NCBI GenBank assembly: GCA_964400685.1
Contig: CAYNVT010000005.1
Coordinates: forward strand, 1 to 64,000
Length of the DNA stretch: 64,000 bases
From: DATCTV01 sp964400685
Lineage (GTDB): Bacteria; Desulfobacterota; Desulfomonilia; UBA1062
Direction: 5' to 3'
In this document: piece by piece, positions 49,396-58,514 of the stretch
How the letters are laid out: every line of letters begins with the position of its first letter
Position numbering within the stretch: the first letter of the stretch is position 1
Translations under genes and position numbers: made by a program
Notes under the pieces: generated by a model
Told to the model about the DNA's origin: nothing
The model's database searches: none
Seen by the model: the letters and a program-made list of their open reading frames with translations, nothing else

Positions 49396-51732
49396 TCAAT
49401 TTACAACAAATTCTTCTGTGGTTCTTTCAAACTTCTCATAAGTTGTCTTAAAGTTTTTGGCTTTTTTTGCAACTCCCTGATAGGTCATTCTGTAAGTGCC
49501 GGGCAAGGGCTGAGGCAGGCCATAGGGTTTCAGCCTGAAAGTCACGGTTGCGTCGAGCCCGCCGCCGGAATTTTCTGTGAGAGTAAACGTGGTATAGGGG
49601 TCTCTGTCCGTTGCGAATGTCACCCATCCTGTATCTGTCCTGCGTTCGATTTTAACAAAACTGAATACACCGGAGCCGGAATAGCCTTCGAGTTCGCCTG
49701 CGACGCTCTGTTCGAGAACACTCCTGGGATCTGCGCCTGTAAAGACGGCAATGACAGCGTTACCTGTGCTGAGCAGATAGTTATTTTCAGGCTGCGTGAT
49801 TACTGCTCCGCAGTCTCCCCTGTCGGCGTCCGTGCCGTTTCTGGCAACAGGCGTTAAAAGCAGCTGCTTGTCGCCAATATCAAGAGGGGCAGGGCCGGTA
49901 TTGATAGCGGTATTGTCCAGAATGGATGCCGCCAGCATGTCGGCTTCCTGCCTGAGGGCCGCTTCCATAAAAGGACCGAACATGGTGAATGCCCCTTCGA
50001 AATTCTGCTCTGCGTATTCCTCACGTGTTGTAAGGTAGCCGGCATATGCATTTGTCATGGGCTGTATAATAACGGCATCGACGCCCATTTCTTCGAGTCT
50101 GGAGAGTACTGTCTGTTTTGCTCTTCTTCCTGCCATTGTTGTGACTTCGAACGGGGAGGCTGCAATCGCCAGGTTGCCTATCACAAACATCTGTACTGGC
50201 AGTATGGTGGGCATCCACGGGATGTCGCTGTTTGGCCATATCCCGATGGGCGTTTTGCCCAGAGGCAGCAGTACGACCTTTTCCTTCTGGCAGGCTCCAT
50301 AAAGCTTTTCGCCGCTCATTATCGCATCGAGCACCGGCACACCCAATGCGATCAATTTGGACAGACCTTCTCCTTCAAGAAAATAAGAGAAATCAAAACC
50401 GTCTCTCTGCCAGATGCCTGATGCATCCTGAGAATAGGTGTGCCTGACATCGCCTTCTTTTGCGAAATCAACCGGTGCCCCCTCTTCATCGCCCGCAAGC
50501 ACCGCAAGCCCCAGACAGCCTGTGCAGGTAGTGTCGCCCGTTGTTCTGTCCCAGGGTTTTGCATAAGGATTTATGTATGCGGCATCTACCGGCAGGTTGT
50601 TAAAGTCAGCATGAACCTGCCTGTACCAGATGCCTCCGTGAAGCGTATCCCCTGTGCTTTCAAGCAGAGCCCTGGCGGCCTTGTACTGGATGTTCCCGTA
50701 AACACCCGCATTATCAAGGTCTATAAGGTTTGAGTCAAAATCATATGGCCGCATGAATGCTTTTGTTACATCCTCCTGCGGCTGGTTGGGGCTGACATCC
50801 CCCATTGCGGCCTGGGCGAAGGCTGCTACAAATCCTTCAGGCATTTCCTTTTCCAGTTTGTACGCGGCGAAGCCCTTTGCATCCGAATGCATAAGACGGT
50901 TGTTCATGCTGATCGATGTCCCGTGCACGGCGAACCAGTTCAAAGCCCCGATAGGGTTCCCGTCAGTATCCACGAATTTGAGCAGTGTCATGGTCCTGTC
51001 CACGCTGCCGGCATAAATGTCCCTGTCAACATTATGCGAGTATGCGGCAAGCGAGCGGTTATGGGGGATGGTTATGATGCGGCCTGTATCGAGCCTTTCT
51101 TCCTCATCAACTGTTTTGCTTGAGATTATAATTTTGCCCGGTCTGATGGATTCGTGGGCCTTTATGATCGAATCAGTAATTCCCGCTGCTACCGCATCGA
51201 AGTGAAGAGGGTCGAACCCGATAACTCCGTTGTATGCATTATACATGGTATACCATGATATGTTTGATGGTGCGGAGTGCGTATGTGTGGGTCCTATCAT
51301 AATGTTTTCGGATTTGTATATGCTGCCGAGACCTGCGGCCTTGAGCCTTTTTACGACCTCGAGCTTGATGCCCTGGTACATGTGCAGCATCTCAGCTGTA
51401 ACCAGCACTACGGAATTTCCCGTGCACGGATCTTTTATTATGAATGCCCTTGAATAAAGCCTCATGGCAAGCCCCTGCATCTTGACTCCGGGCTCGTTAT
51501 AGCCGCAGCTTATATCGGTGAAAGGCCCGGTTATATCGGAAACGCCTGCGCCTATGAGATATCCGTCGTTATCCGCACAGGTTTTCCAATATGGAACCTC
51601 CTCGTTAACAGGGGCAGGGGAGGCGGTATTCTCAATTGACAGGGAATCATCCGAAGAAGATGATGAACATCCTGTAAAAATCGAAGCAATCAAAAGCGCA
51701 AAAAGAAAAAATGTCTGAGTAAAGGTCTTCAT
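49396..51732 (-). CDS. neutral ceramidase lipoprotein
   Basis: A 778-residue neutral/alkaline non-lysosomal ceramidase, which hydrolyses the N-acyl bond of ceramide-type sphingolipids to a fatty acid and a sphingoid base. A lipoprotein signal (IASIFTGC, Cys21) is followed by a Ser-rich tether. Family motifs in order: YLIGAGVSDITGPFTDISCGY (about 57-77), MRLYSRAFII, GPTHTHSAPSNISWY with Zn ligands (about 147-161), NWFAVHGTSIS with another Zn His, AFAQAAMGDVSPN, and the C-terminal Ig-like domain with VTFRLKPYGLPQPLPGTYRM. Length is slightly above typical bacterial enzymes. It has its own promoter with an overlapping operator (51760-51809). It lies 96 nt downstream of the TetR gene. Confidence 0.9.
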   Translation of the reverse strand: MKTFTQTFFLFALLIASIFTGCSSSSSDDSLSIENTASPAPVNEEVPYWKTCADNDGYLIGAGVSDITGPFTDISCGYNEPGVKMQGLAMRLYSRAFIIKDPCTGNSVVLVTAEMLHMYQGIKLEVVKRLKAAGLGSIYKSENIMIGPTHTHSAPSNISWYTMYNAYNGVIGFDPLHFDAVAAGITDSIIKAHESIRPGKIIISSKTVDEEERLDTGRIITIPHNRSLAAYSHNVDRDIYAGSVDRTMTLLKFVDTDGNPIGALNWFAVHGTSISMNNRLMHSDAKGFAAYKLEKEMPEGFVAAFAQAAMGDVSPNQPQEDVTKAFMRPYDFDSNLIDLDNAGVYGNIQYKAARALLESTGDTLHGGIWYRQVHADFNNLPVDAAYINPYAKPWDRTTGDTTCTGCLGLAVLAGDEEGAPVDFAKEGDVRHTYSQDASGIWQRDGFDFSYFLEGEGLSKLIALGVPVLDAIMSGEKLYGACQKEKVVLLPLGKTPIGIWPNSDIPWMPTILPVQMFVIGNLAIAASPFEVTTMAGRRAKQTVLSRLEEMGVDAVIIQPMTNAYAGYLTTREEYAEQNFEGAFTMFGPFMEAALRQEADMLAASILDNTAINTGPAPLDIGDKQLLLTPVARNGTDADRGDCGAVITQPENNYLLSTGNAVIAVFTGADPRSVLEQSVAGELEGYSGSGVFSFVKIERRTDTGWVTFATDRDPYTTFTLTENSGGGLDATVTFRLKPYGLPQPLPGTYRMTYQGVAKKAKNFKTTYEKFERTTEEFVVN

Positions 51733-51759
51733 ATCATTCCCCCAATTCTAAATAAAGCG

Positions 51760-51777
51760 AGTGAACAAATATTCACT
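51760..51777. promoter_or_regulatory. palindromic operator in the ceramidase promoter
   Basis: AGTGAACAAATATTCACT: half-sites AGTGAA and TTCACT separated by 6 nt, sharing GTGAA-N6-TTCAC with 28845-28866. It starts 3 nt downstream of the -10 box. A likely target of the adjacent TetR protein. Confidence 0.6.
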
Positions 51778-51780
51778 GAA

Positions 51781-51809
51781 ATTATAATGATTTATTGCAG
51801 ACCTGGCAA
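51781..51809 (-). promoter_or_regulatory. sigma70-type promoter of the ceramidase gene
   Basis: On the minus strand, TTGCCA (51804-51809), a 17-nt spacer and TATAAT (51781-51786). The operator covers the transcription start. Confidence 0.68.
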
Positions 51810-51828
51810 TACAAGTGTGGAAAATTAA

Positions 51829-52479
51829 TTATTTTGCGCCAAGCCCATTTTTTATGAATTGCATGAAGCGCCTTATCATGGTTTCGTCATCACCTGCGCT
51901 GAGGCCTGCAAAGATCTGCATGCGTTCATTATAGTATGTGCAGGCATAGGAAAACTGGAAGATAAGAAAGAGACTGTCAAGGAGGAAGGCTGCGGCCCCT
52001 TCATCGATGTCGGGCGCAATGATGCCCTTTCGGGAAGCTTCAGCGATAAGTGCCCTGTAATATCTGGCGGTTATGGTTTCGATCTTCTGAGACATTTTTT
52101 TTGCAAGTTCCGGCAGGCCTTCGGTTGTACAATGCAGATAAACCTGGATTACCTGGGGTTTTTCCCTTGAATAGTTTATGGCGGCCCTTAAGATACGCTC
52201 GATTTTAACGAATATGTCGTCATCATGGCCTACGATTTCAAGAAGCACTCTGTCGAGGTCCTGATAGCCGTAGTCGATAACAGTCATGAAGAGGTCTTCC
52301 TTGGACGGGAAATACTTGTAAACCGCGCCGATGCTTATGCCTGCAGCCCTGGCTATGGTGCTGACGTTTGTACCTTTGAAGCCGTTCGATGCGAACTCGA
52401 CAAGGGAAGCGGCCAGTATGCGCTCGCGCTTTTCCTCTGGTATTCTGTCGAACGTAATCTTGTGAAATTTTCTTTCCAT
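51829..52479 (-). CDS. TetR/AcrR-family transcriptional regulator
   Basis: A 216-residue one-component repressor. The N-terminal helix-turn-helix is typical: RERILAASLVEFASNGFKGT, then VSTIARAAGISIGAVYKYF (about 37-55) and PSKEDLF. The C-terminal ligand domain is helical and rather hydrophobic (AAFLLDSLFLIFQFSYACTYY), which would suit a fatty-acyl or other lipophilic effector, but that is inference. It is the last gene of a leftward operon and lies 96 nt upstream of the ceramidase, whose promoter contains a TetR-type palindrome. Confidence 0.9.
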   Translation of the reverse strand: MERKFHKITFDRIPEEKRERILAASLVEFASNGFKGTNVSTIARAAGISIGAVYKYFPSKEDLFMTVIDYGYQDLDRVLLEIVGHDDDIFVKIERILRAAINYSREKPQVIQVYLHCTTEGLPELAKKMSQKIETITARYYRALIAEASRKGIIAPDIDEGAAAFLLDSLFLIFQFSYACTYYNERMQIFAGLSAGDDETMIRRFMQFIKNGLGAK

Positions 52480-52515
52480 GCCTTCAGATATAACAGTAAA
52501 TCAAAAATTCAAGGC

Positions 52516-52917
52516 TTATTTTTTTTCTGTATCTCTGGCTGCAAGCCCGAACAGAAGAGTGAACACAAGGTCTATGCATGCTGCCAGCATGGCAACGGGC
52601 TTAAGTTTTTTAAGCCTGAAGTAGTATGCAAAAAAACCGAAGATTATGACCTTGCTTGCCATGCCCATGAAGATAATACCCCGGTTTTTTGTCAAGTCTC
52701 TGGAAACCATATAATAGCCCCAGCCGAAGATCGCGATTGCGATATAGAAAAACCTGAGGGGCAGGGTAGCTGCGACATTGTCAGTTACCGATGCTTTTCC
52801 GAAAAAAAGCCTCATGCTGGTTTTAAAGAATGTCAGGTTTCCCAGCCCAACAGCCAGGTTCCATGCTGCTCCCAGCCTGAAAATGTCTGAACGACTTTTT
52901 TCACTTAATATGCCCAT
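52516..52917 (-). CDS. small integral membrane protein, unknown
   Basis: A 133-residue protein with about four transmembrane helices (near 20-30, 49-68, 82-98 and 107-125) and a positively charged loop KKLKP. I do not assign a family. It sits between the ferredoxin (36 nt upstream) and the TetR gene (36 nt downstream) in one leftward operon. Confidence 0.75.
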   Translation of the reverse strand: MGILSEKSRSDIFRLGAAWNLAVGLGNLTFFKTSMRLFFGKASVTDNVAATLPLRFFYIAIAIFGWGYYMVSRDLTKNRGIIFMGMASKVIIFGFFAYYFRLKKLKPVAMLAACIDLVFTLLFGLAARDTEKK

Positions 52918-52953
52918 AAGAAAGGTCCGCCTTTTTCTTTCAAGATATTGGAG

Positions 52954-53295
52954 TCATTTTGCCGTTTCGAACAGCCTTGGTTTCAATAATTGCCCCCTGT
53001 CGATGGTTTTAAATCGATATCCGTAGTCATAAATCCGAGTGACCCTTATAACACCACTTCTGCATATCGCCTGGCAGTTGTTGCAGCTCATGCACTGGGG
53101 ATTATCTCTCATCATGGAAGCCTTCTGTCCTTCGCTTGAACCTTCTATACAAAGAGCGTTTCCCGGACAGATTATAGTACATTCTCCACAGCCGTTGCAT
53201 TTATCCTTGTTTATTTCAACTTTGCCCAATTTTACATACTTTTCATTGTCATATGTGGGAACGATGAAGCGGTGAAAAAATCTTATCCGGGCCAT
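52954..53295 (-). CDS. 2[4Fe-4S] ferredoxin-like protein
   Basis: A 113-residue protein with two cluster motifs: CNGCGECTIICP (about 35-46) and CMSCNNCQAICRSG (about 69-82), each CxxCxxCxxxC. It is 14 nt downstream of the nitroreductase gene, so it probably donates electrons to that flavoenzyme or accepts them from it. No other domain. Confidence 0.88.
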   Translation of the reverse strand: MARIRFFHRFIVPTYDNEKYVKLGKVEINKDKCNGCGECTIICPGNALCIEGSSEGQKASMMRDNPQCMSCNNCQAICRSGVIRVTRIYDYGYRFKTIDRGQLLKPRLFETAK

Positions 53296-53309
53296 TCTTA
53301 ATTTTCCTT

Positions 53310-54053
53310 TCAGTAAACAACTCTTTTCTCTCCCCCTTCATACCAGGGGGTCGCATGGGTTTCGCGTTCGACAGGCGCATTTGGATTGCCTGCAGGGTAA
53401 CCTACACAGATGCCTTCAATGAGTTCATAAGGCCATGATATATCCAGCCTCTTCTTCCATTTGAACATAAGAGGTGGCTTCATAAGAAGCGCTGCAAAAC
53501 CCACCCAGCAGGTTGAAAGCCCGAGGCTGAATGCTGTGAGCACCATGTTCTGGCCTGCTATGCCGCAGTCGAGGTCGGGGTTGCCTGCACCGCGTTTGTC
53601 CTTCAAAATGAGGATTACGCTCGGGGCGTCATGGAAAACCTTATGTCTTCCTTCAGCTATGAGCCCTATTGCACTAAAGGGTACAGGGTGAAGTTCATGT
53701 GGCATTATCCTGATGAAAAGCTGCGAATTAAGCCAAGCAAGCGGTCTGAATTTCCCGTTCCTGCTGCGCCATCTCAGCAGGAAATCAGTAATTCTGCATA
53801 TAACTGTGATGTCCCGCTCCATCTCATCGATCATACTCCTGTCTCTTATTACCGCAAATTTCCATGGCTGGCAGTTGCCTGCAGACGGTGCAAACCTGCC
53901 TGCTTCAAGGACTCTCCTTATTAAAGGTTCAGGCACCTGTTCATTTTTATATTTACGGACGCTCCGGCGCATGAAGACTGCATTTTCAACACAAGTCCAG
54001 CCGGAATCATCAAGAGAGCATTCTCTATCAGGGTGGGACCCGCTCCTTTTCAT
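53310..54053 (-). CDS. nitroreductase-family flavoprotein
   Basis: A 247-residue FMN-dependent nitroreductase-fold enzyme. Motifs: FMRRSVRKYKNEQVPEPLIRRVLEAGRFAPSAGNCQPWKF (described in part; about 27-66) including the FMN-contacting RRSVR and the PSAGNCQPW loop, then DCGIAGQNMVLTAFSLGLSTCWVG near 165-190 and GYPAGNPNAP at the end. The ATG at 54053 overlaps the TGA of the PAS gene (ATGA), which decides the start over an upstream ATG at 54200. Followed closely by a ferredoxin, suggesting a ferredoxin-linked reductase. The reduced substrate is unknown. Confidence 0.85.
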   Translation of the reverse strand: MKRSGSHPDRECSLDDSGWTCVENAVFMRRSVRKYKNEQVPEPLIRRVLEAGRFAPSAGNCQPWKFAVIRDRSMIDEMERDITVICRITDFLLRWRSRNGKFRPLAWLNSQLFIRIMPHELHPVPFSAIGLIAEGRHKVFHDAPSVILILKDKRGAGNPDLDCGIAGQNMVLTAFSLGLSTCWVGFAALLMKPPLMFKWKKRLDISWPYELIEGICVGYPAGNPNAPVERETHATPWYEGGEKRVVY

Positions 54054-55267
54054 AAATGGTTTTTTCCGGTTCCGTTCCCGGGAAGAATCCCTGTTTTCTT
54101 GATAACGAGGGGATAGGCTATGCCCCCGGTTCCGATCGAGCATGGACCGAATTCCAGTAAAAACAGCCTGTATGTACCGTCTTTCAGGAGAATGCGGCAA
54201 CCGTCTGGCACAATGAACCTGTAGGGCGTTTCATCTGAAAATGCGGGAAGCTTCCCGATATCTTCCGGGTCAATGATATCTTTAAGGCATTTTCCGATAA
54301 TATCGGCCGGTTCATAACCGATAAGCCGCGAGCATTGGGGCGATGTCTTTACGATATTATAGTCCTGATCCAGGAACATGAAGGCCGCTTCCATATTGGA
54401 AAAGAAGGCTTCATATTCGTTAAGGGATGAGGTCATGTCAAGAATCTGGGTTTTGAGGTCATGGATATAAATCAACACAATAACATCACCCCTGAAAATC
54501 TTGTTCCCGTCATATGTCTCGAATATAGGCATGAAGTAGGCCTTGCTCCATATCCAGTTGCCGCCCCTTATACGGAGTCTCCCTTCAGTGTTTATCTTGC
54601 CCAGTTTTGACATATCTACTATCTTCAATAACCGTGAATGGTCATCAGGATGAATGTAGTTCAGGAAGTTCTGTCCGATCATGTCCTCTTTTTTTATATC
54701 ATTGAAATACGCTACATTGTCAGCGACGCTGGTGATAATTCCGTCTTCATTGATGGTGCAATAGGCCTCGCCTATCAGTTCAAGAAAAGTTCTCAGCCTG
54801 TCGTCGGCATCTTTTGATTTCTGGGCAAGGTCGTAAAGGTATATCTGTTTAGCTATCCTGTCCGCTATTACGGTTGCGGCAGGGATGTGATTGATGTGCA
54901 GCCTGTTTTCCTTATACCAGATGCACAGGCATCCCCAGAGTTTATTCTCAAGGAAAATGGGGGTAAACAGCATATCCTTTGTATCGTTTATGATAAGAAC
55001 CTTTTTCAGATCGTGAGGGTACATATCAAGGTTTTCAACAAAGGGGAAATTGGTTTTCAGCTTTTCAGCCGCCCTGGGGTGCGAACGGGAAATGTCGAGC
55101 TTGATAAGAAAGTCGGGCAGGTCTCTGGGCCAACCCATTTCGAATTTCAGCATGTCATTCTCGATCTTGTACATGACCGCGGCGGATGCGCCGAACTCGG
55201 AGGCGGTTTCCATCAGACAGCTCATCTGCCAGTCTTCAAGGTTCGTGATAAGGTCTTTAATGTCCAT
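54050..55267 (-). CDS. GAF/PAS sensor protein without an obvious output domain
   Basis: A 405-residue cytoplasmic protein. Residues about 1-140 look like a GAF-type domain (MLFTPIFLENKLWGCLCIWY). Two PAS domains follow: about 150-270 (ELIGEAYCTINEDGIITSVA, YIHPDDHSRL) and about 280-390 (NMEAAFMFLDQDYNIVKTSP, CSRLIGYEPADIIGKCLKD). There is no histidine kinase, GGDEF or HTH region. It is coupled by an ATGA overlap to the nitroreductase gene. It may sense a ligand or redox state and act through protein contacts. Confidence 0.78.
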   Translation of the reverse strand: MDIKDLITNLEDWQMSCLMETASEFGASAAVMYKIENDMLKFEMGWPRDLPDFLIKLDISRSHPRAAEKLKTNFPFVENLDMYPHDLKKVLIINDTKDMLFTPIFLENKLWGCLCIWYKENRLHINHIPAATVIADRIAKQIYLYDLAQKSKDADDRLRTFLELIGEAYCTINEDGIITSVADNVAYFNDIKKEDMIGQNFLNYIHPDDHSRLLKIVDMSKLGKINTEGRLRIRGGNWIWSKAYFMPIFETYDGNKIFRGDVIVLIYIHDLKTQILDMTSSLNEYEAFFSNMEAAFMFLDQDYNIVKTSPQCSRLIGYEPADIIGKCLKDIIDPEDIGKLPAFSDETPYRFIVPDGCRILLKDGTYRLFLLEFGPCSIGTGGIAYPLVIKKTGILPGNGTGKNHL

Positions 55268-55276
55268 ATATGTTTC

Positions 55277-56926
55277 CTAGTACCTATAGTATTTCATTTC
55301 GTTCTTAATATTGGGTATATGGGTGAACTGAGGCAACTGCACCGGCTGCTGAATTCCTGTTTTTATACTTAAAGGATTGCCGGCGTGTTTGAGCACAAGG
55401 TCAAGCGTCCTGAAATCCGGTTTATTGTTTTCATTAAAAAACGGCAGCACAGTCCACTCGATATACATGTTTTCCTGGCGGTTCTTGAAATTGGAGAGTT
55501 CAAGAGTGTACAGATACTTGCCGGGATTGTTTGCGCTGTCAGAATATTCCAGCCGGAATTTCGCATGTTCGGAAAGAAACGGATTAAGGCCGCTGATAAC
55601 GCACATCGATCCGAACTGGCCTGTCAGGGCATGCCAGAGATAGCTTTTCGTTCCCTTCTTTTCTGCAAGAACCTCGGAAGACTTCATCTTTGCCTCGACG
55701 GTATAACCTTTTTTATTGGCGGCAGTAAGTATTTTGTAAGGTCTGGAGCCGGAAGAAAGCACTGCACGGTTAAGGTCTTCACCAATGCTTTGCGAATAGG
55801 TTTTAATAATTATTCCCGGATCGAACGGTGTTGCTATGAAGTTTTCGTCGCGCAATGTGAATGGCGTGACCAGGACATCGCTAAAAATCGTAGGTGCGCC
55901 TATTCCCAGTGGTGTGGAAAGCTTCCAGGAGGCGCGTATCATACCTATGACCTGCCCGTCATACCATGCGCGCCATCTAAGGTCGAATGCATCCTGATCC
56001 TGCGTTTTTGTAATTCCCATTCGATAGGCCATGGCGATCCTGATATAAAAACTGTTGTGCACATCGACCATTGTGCCGCCTGCCTCGGGGCTTATAATCC
56101 ATGAACATACATTGACAGTGGGGTATAACCTGCCGCCTTTTCTCTGGGGCCTTGCCTGTATGAACATGTAAGGTGTGTAAATGACCGATGCATCGGGGAA
56201 CAGGTTAACAAGGTCAAAACCGCATTTCGGTATATCGGATGTGAACGAGACAAGATATACCCAGGCTTTTTCCTTGTCGGCTGGAGTTGTAATCTCAATT
56301 TCCTGGATCACCCCGATATTTTTGTACGCGGTTGTAATGATATCCTGGTTTATCCGGTGGCCTGCATCCATGGCCATGAAGAATATCCTGTCATTATCGC
56401 TTATTACTCCATCGGCATCCTTTAGGTTGGCCTCCGGGCCGTAGGGGAGCACCATTTTCCCCTCATTAGTGAATTCAATGATGTCGGCCGGGATTATGTG
56501 AAGCCTGTTTTCCCTGTAAGACAGAACCTTCAAAGAGAATACGGGCTGGCCGGAAAATGCCCTTGCCTGCCTGCCTTCAATCCATACGATGTCTGTAAGG
56601 CGGCTAAGGTTCTTTGTCTCCATTATATTCGAGTTCTTTGTTTTAGACGGGGCCTGTTCTTTGAGGAAAAGCTCGTATCCGCTATTGATGTCTTTTCCGT
56701 ATTCCGAACTGTAGGCCCTGGATGTGGAAGCCCTGTATGAATTCCATTGCTGTTCCGTGTTTTTTTGAGCGGTCCGGAAGCTTTCAGGCAGAGCTGATAT
56801 TTCTTCTTTCGTCCAGGTGGAGAATTCCGATTTTGACGAATGAGCTGCATGAGGCATCATGAATACCGTAAATAAAATCAAAGCAATTGCATACCTGACT
56901 AATCTGGCCACACTTACATCCTCCAT
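55277..56926 (-). CDS. exported protein, unknown
   Basis: A 549-residue protein with an N-terminal signal sequence (about 8-30, ending MMPHAAHSS). The mature part is mixed alpha/beta with many aromatic residues and no motif I recognise. Features include WYDGQVIGMIRASW (about 320), GIGAPTIFSDVLVTPF and a C-terminal PVQLPQFTHIPNI. The ATG at 56926 has AAGGAG upstream; an in-frame TTG at 56947 is less likely. It is 9 nt upstream of the PAS gene, heading the operon that ends with TetR, so it may be the exported component of the same system. Confidence 0.7.
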   Translation of the reverse strand: MEDVSVARLVRYAIALILFTVFMMPHAAHSSKSEFSTWTKEEISALPESFRTAQKNTEQQWNSYRASTSRAYSSEYGKDINSGYELFLKEQAPSKTKNSNIMETKNLSRLTDIVWIEGRQARAFSGQPVFSLKVLSYRENRLHIIPADIIEFTNEGKMVLPYGPEANLKDADGVISDNDRIFFMAMDAGHRINQDIITTAYKNIGVIQEIEITTPADKEKAWVYLVSFTSDIPKCGFDLVNLFPDASVIYTPYMFIQARPQRKGGRLYPTVNVCSWIISPEAGGTMVDVHNSFYIRIAMAYRMGITKTQDQDAFDLRWRAWYDGQVIGMIRASWKLSTPLGIGAPTIFSDVLVTPFTLRDENFIATPFDPGIIIKTYSQSIGEDLNRAVLSSGSRPYKILTAANKKGYTVEAKMKSSEVLAEKKGTKSYLWHALTGQFGSMCVISGLNPFLSEHAKFRLEYSDSANNPGKYLYTLELSNFKNRQENMYIEWTVLPFFNENNKPDFRTLDLVLKHAGNPLSIKTGIQQPVQLPQFTHIPNIKNEMKYYRY

Positions 56927-56980
56927 TTTTAAAATACTCCTTTTCAATGAGCATAACAGTGATTGCAGAAGATTATACCA

Positions 56981-58372
56981 TCAAACCAGACCGTTTAATA
57001 CCGGTTTTGTCGCTTCTATCTCGAGTCTTACAGCTTTGATGTGAATGGTTCCGTCAATGTCAGCCGGATTCTTTGAAAGATACTGCTCAACAATGCCTTC
57101 GATGAAGACATCCCTCTTTTCTTCGGGGACGACCTGGGTATAGGGAAGACAGGTCGTCCTTACCCAGCTTATAAGGCCGTCTTTTGAATCAAAGTTCATA
57201 TCTTTTGGAATGAGTTCCATTCTGACCGGTTCAAGGCCGGCATGTTTGAGAAGCATACGGTACTCGTCAGGTCCGTAAAAGTTATACGGGGAGCCTGTGT
57301 CTTTGAAAAGACCTTTCCATTCGGGCATTGATATGGTCTCTGTAATGGCAGCGATAATATCACTGACATTACCCCTGCCTCCCATCTGGAAAAGGATCCT
57401 GCCGCCCGGTTTCAGCCCCTTCTTTATACCTGCAAGGAGCGCTTTATGGTCTTTCACCCAATGAAGCGCCGCGTTTGAAAAAACAATATCGAAGGTATCG
57501 TCAAAGAGCATTTTCTGTGCATCGACCTGCATGAATTTAAGATTGCGTATTTCCGCATATGTTTCCTTTGCATAACTTATCATGTCTGGTGAATTGTCTA
57601 TGGCGATCACATGTCCGTCAGGAACTCTCTCAGCTATCATTTCAGATAGTTTTCCGTCGCCGCAGCCGATATCAAGGACAGCCTCATCGCCTTTCAAATT
57701 CAGCTTCTCAATCAATTCAACGCCGAATGCCTTCTGGACTGAAGAGTTACCGGCATAGTCCCTGGCGTTCCATTTATATGTTTTTTCCCCCTTGTTCTGT
57801 GTCTCATCCTCGAAAAGAGTCCTGTTGTTTTCATCCCAGCAGTTGCCGATGGGAAGGCCCAGCGAGTAATACATATGGCTTGCCATGTCGAAAAGAATGG
57901 GGCGTATCCTGCTTATGTCTATTTTAGAGCCTTTCAACACTGATTCTTCGGAATATGTCGATGTTATCTCGCCTATGAAAACATCATGAGTGGGGAGTTC
58001 AATAACGTTTACAAGTTTACATTCCATCGATACCGGACATTCATTAATCATCGGTGCCGTTCCGAGTTCGCCCAGTGTTATGTCAAAGAGTTTGGATTTG
58101 TCGGTCTTTTTCCCTGAAACGAGTCCGGCGTAATCGACCTTGCGCATAAGGTCCTCTGACGGGATATTTATGCTGAATGTCCTGTTTTCCTTTATGCCCT
58201 GATTTGTAAAGTGGACCTTGCCCAGGCCAATGGATATGAGGTGAGGCGCATTTGCATTCAATATACCGACATGTGCGACTGTTATGAAATTGGGTTTGCC
58301 TTCTACAAGGGCGCCAACGAGCACGACAGGCATCGGATAGAGCGCATTGGAACTGCCTATCCTGGTCTTCAT
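56981..58372 (-). CDS. fusion: flavin reductase-like domain + SAM methyltransferase
   Basis: A 463-residue protein with two intact domains. Residues about 1-190 match flavin reductase-like FMN-binding proteins (YPMPVVLVGALVEGKPNFIT, then NRTFSINIPS, ECKLVNVIELPTHDVFIGE). Residues about 205-450 are a class I methyltransferase of the trans-aconitate methyltransferase/UbiE-like kind: VLDIGCGDGKLSEMIAERVP (motif I, about 240-259), VIAIDNSPDMI, FDIVFSNAALHWV and KPGGRILFQMGG. The linker is AFGVELIEKLNL. The ATG at 58372 has AGGAAGG upstream. The frame is open throughout, so this is a true fusion. The combined reaction is unknown. Confidence 0.85.
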   Translation of the reverse strand: MKTRIGSSNALYPMPVVLVGALVEGKPNFITVAHVGILNANAPHLISIGLGKVHFTNQGIKENRTFSINIPSEDLMRKVDYAGLVSGKKTDKSKLFDITLGELGTAPMINECPVSMECKLVNVIELPTHDVFIGEITSTYSEESVLKGSKIDISRIRPILFDMASHMYYSLGLPIGNCWDENNRTLFEDETQNKGEKTYKWNARDYAGNSSVQKAFGVELIEKLNLKGDEAVLDIGCGDGKLSEMIAERVPDGHVIAIDNSPDMISYAKETYAEIRNLKFMQVDAQKMLFDDTFDIVFSNAALHWVKDHKALLAGIKKGLKPGGRILFQMGGRGNVSDIIAAITETISMPEWKGLFKDTGSPYNFYGPDEYRMLLKHAGLEPVRMELIPKDMNFDSKDGLISWVRTTCLPYTQVVPEEKRDVFIEGIVEQYLSKNPADIDGTIHIKAVRLEIEATKPVLNGLV

Positions 58373-58514
58373 AATACCTTCCTGAAAAACCATGTATCTT
58401 TTGAACCCATAACCGTTATAACGGCTTATTCAAGAATCTACTTTAGAATAATTATATCATGTGTTTTGTCATGCTTGATTATGCATGCGAAACTGTTCTA
58501 TTGAGACGGTTATT

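Noticed and set aside
58431..58465. TTATTC-N14-GAATAA inverted repeat between the fusion gene and the YkgJ gene
   Set aside because: Short arms in AT-rich DNA; does not match the GTGAA-N6-TTCAC operator.
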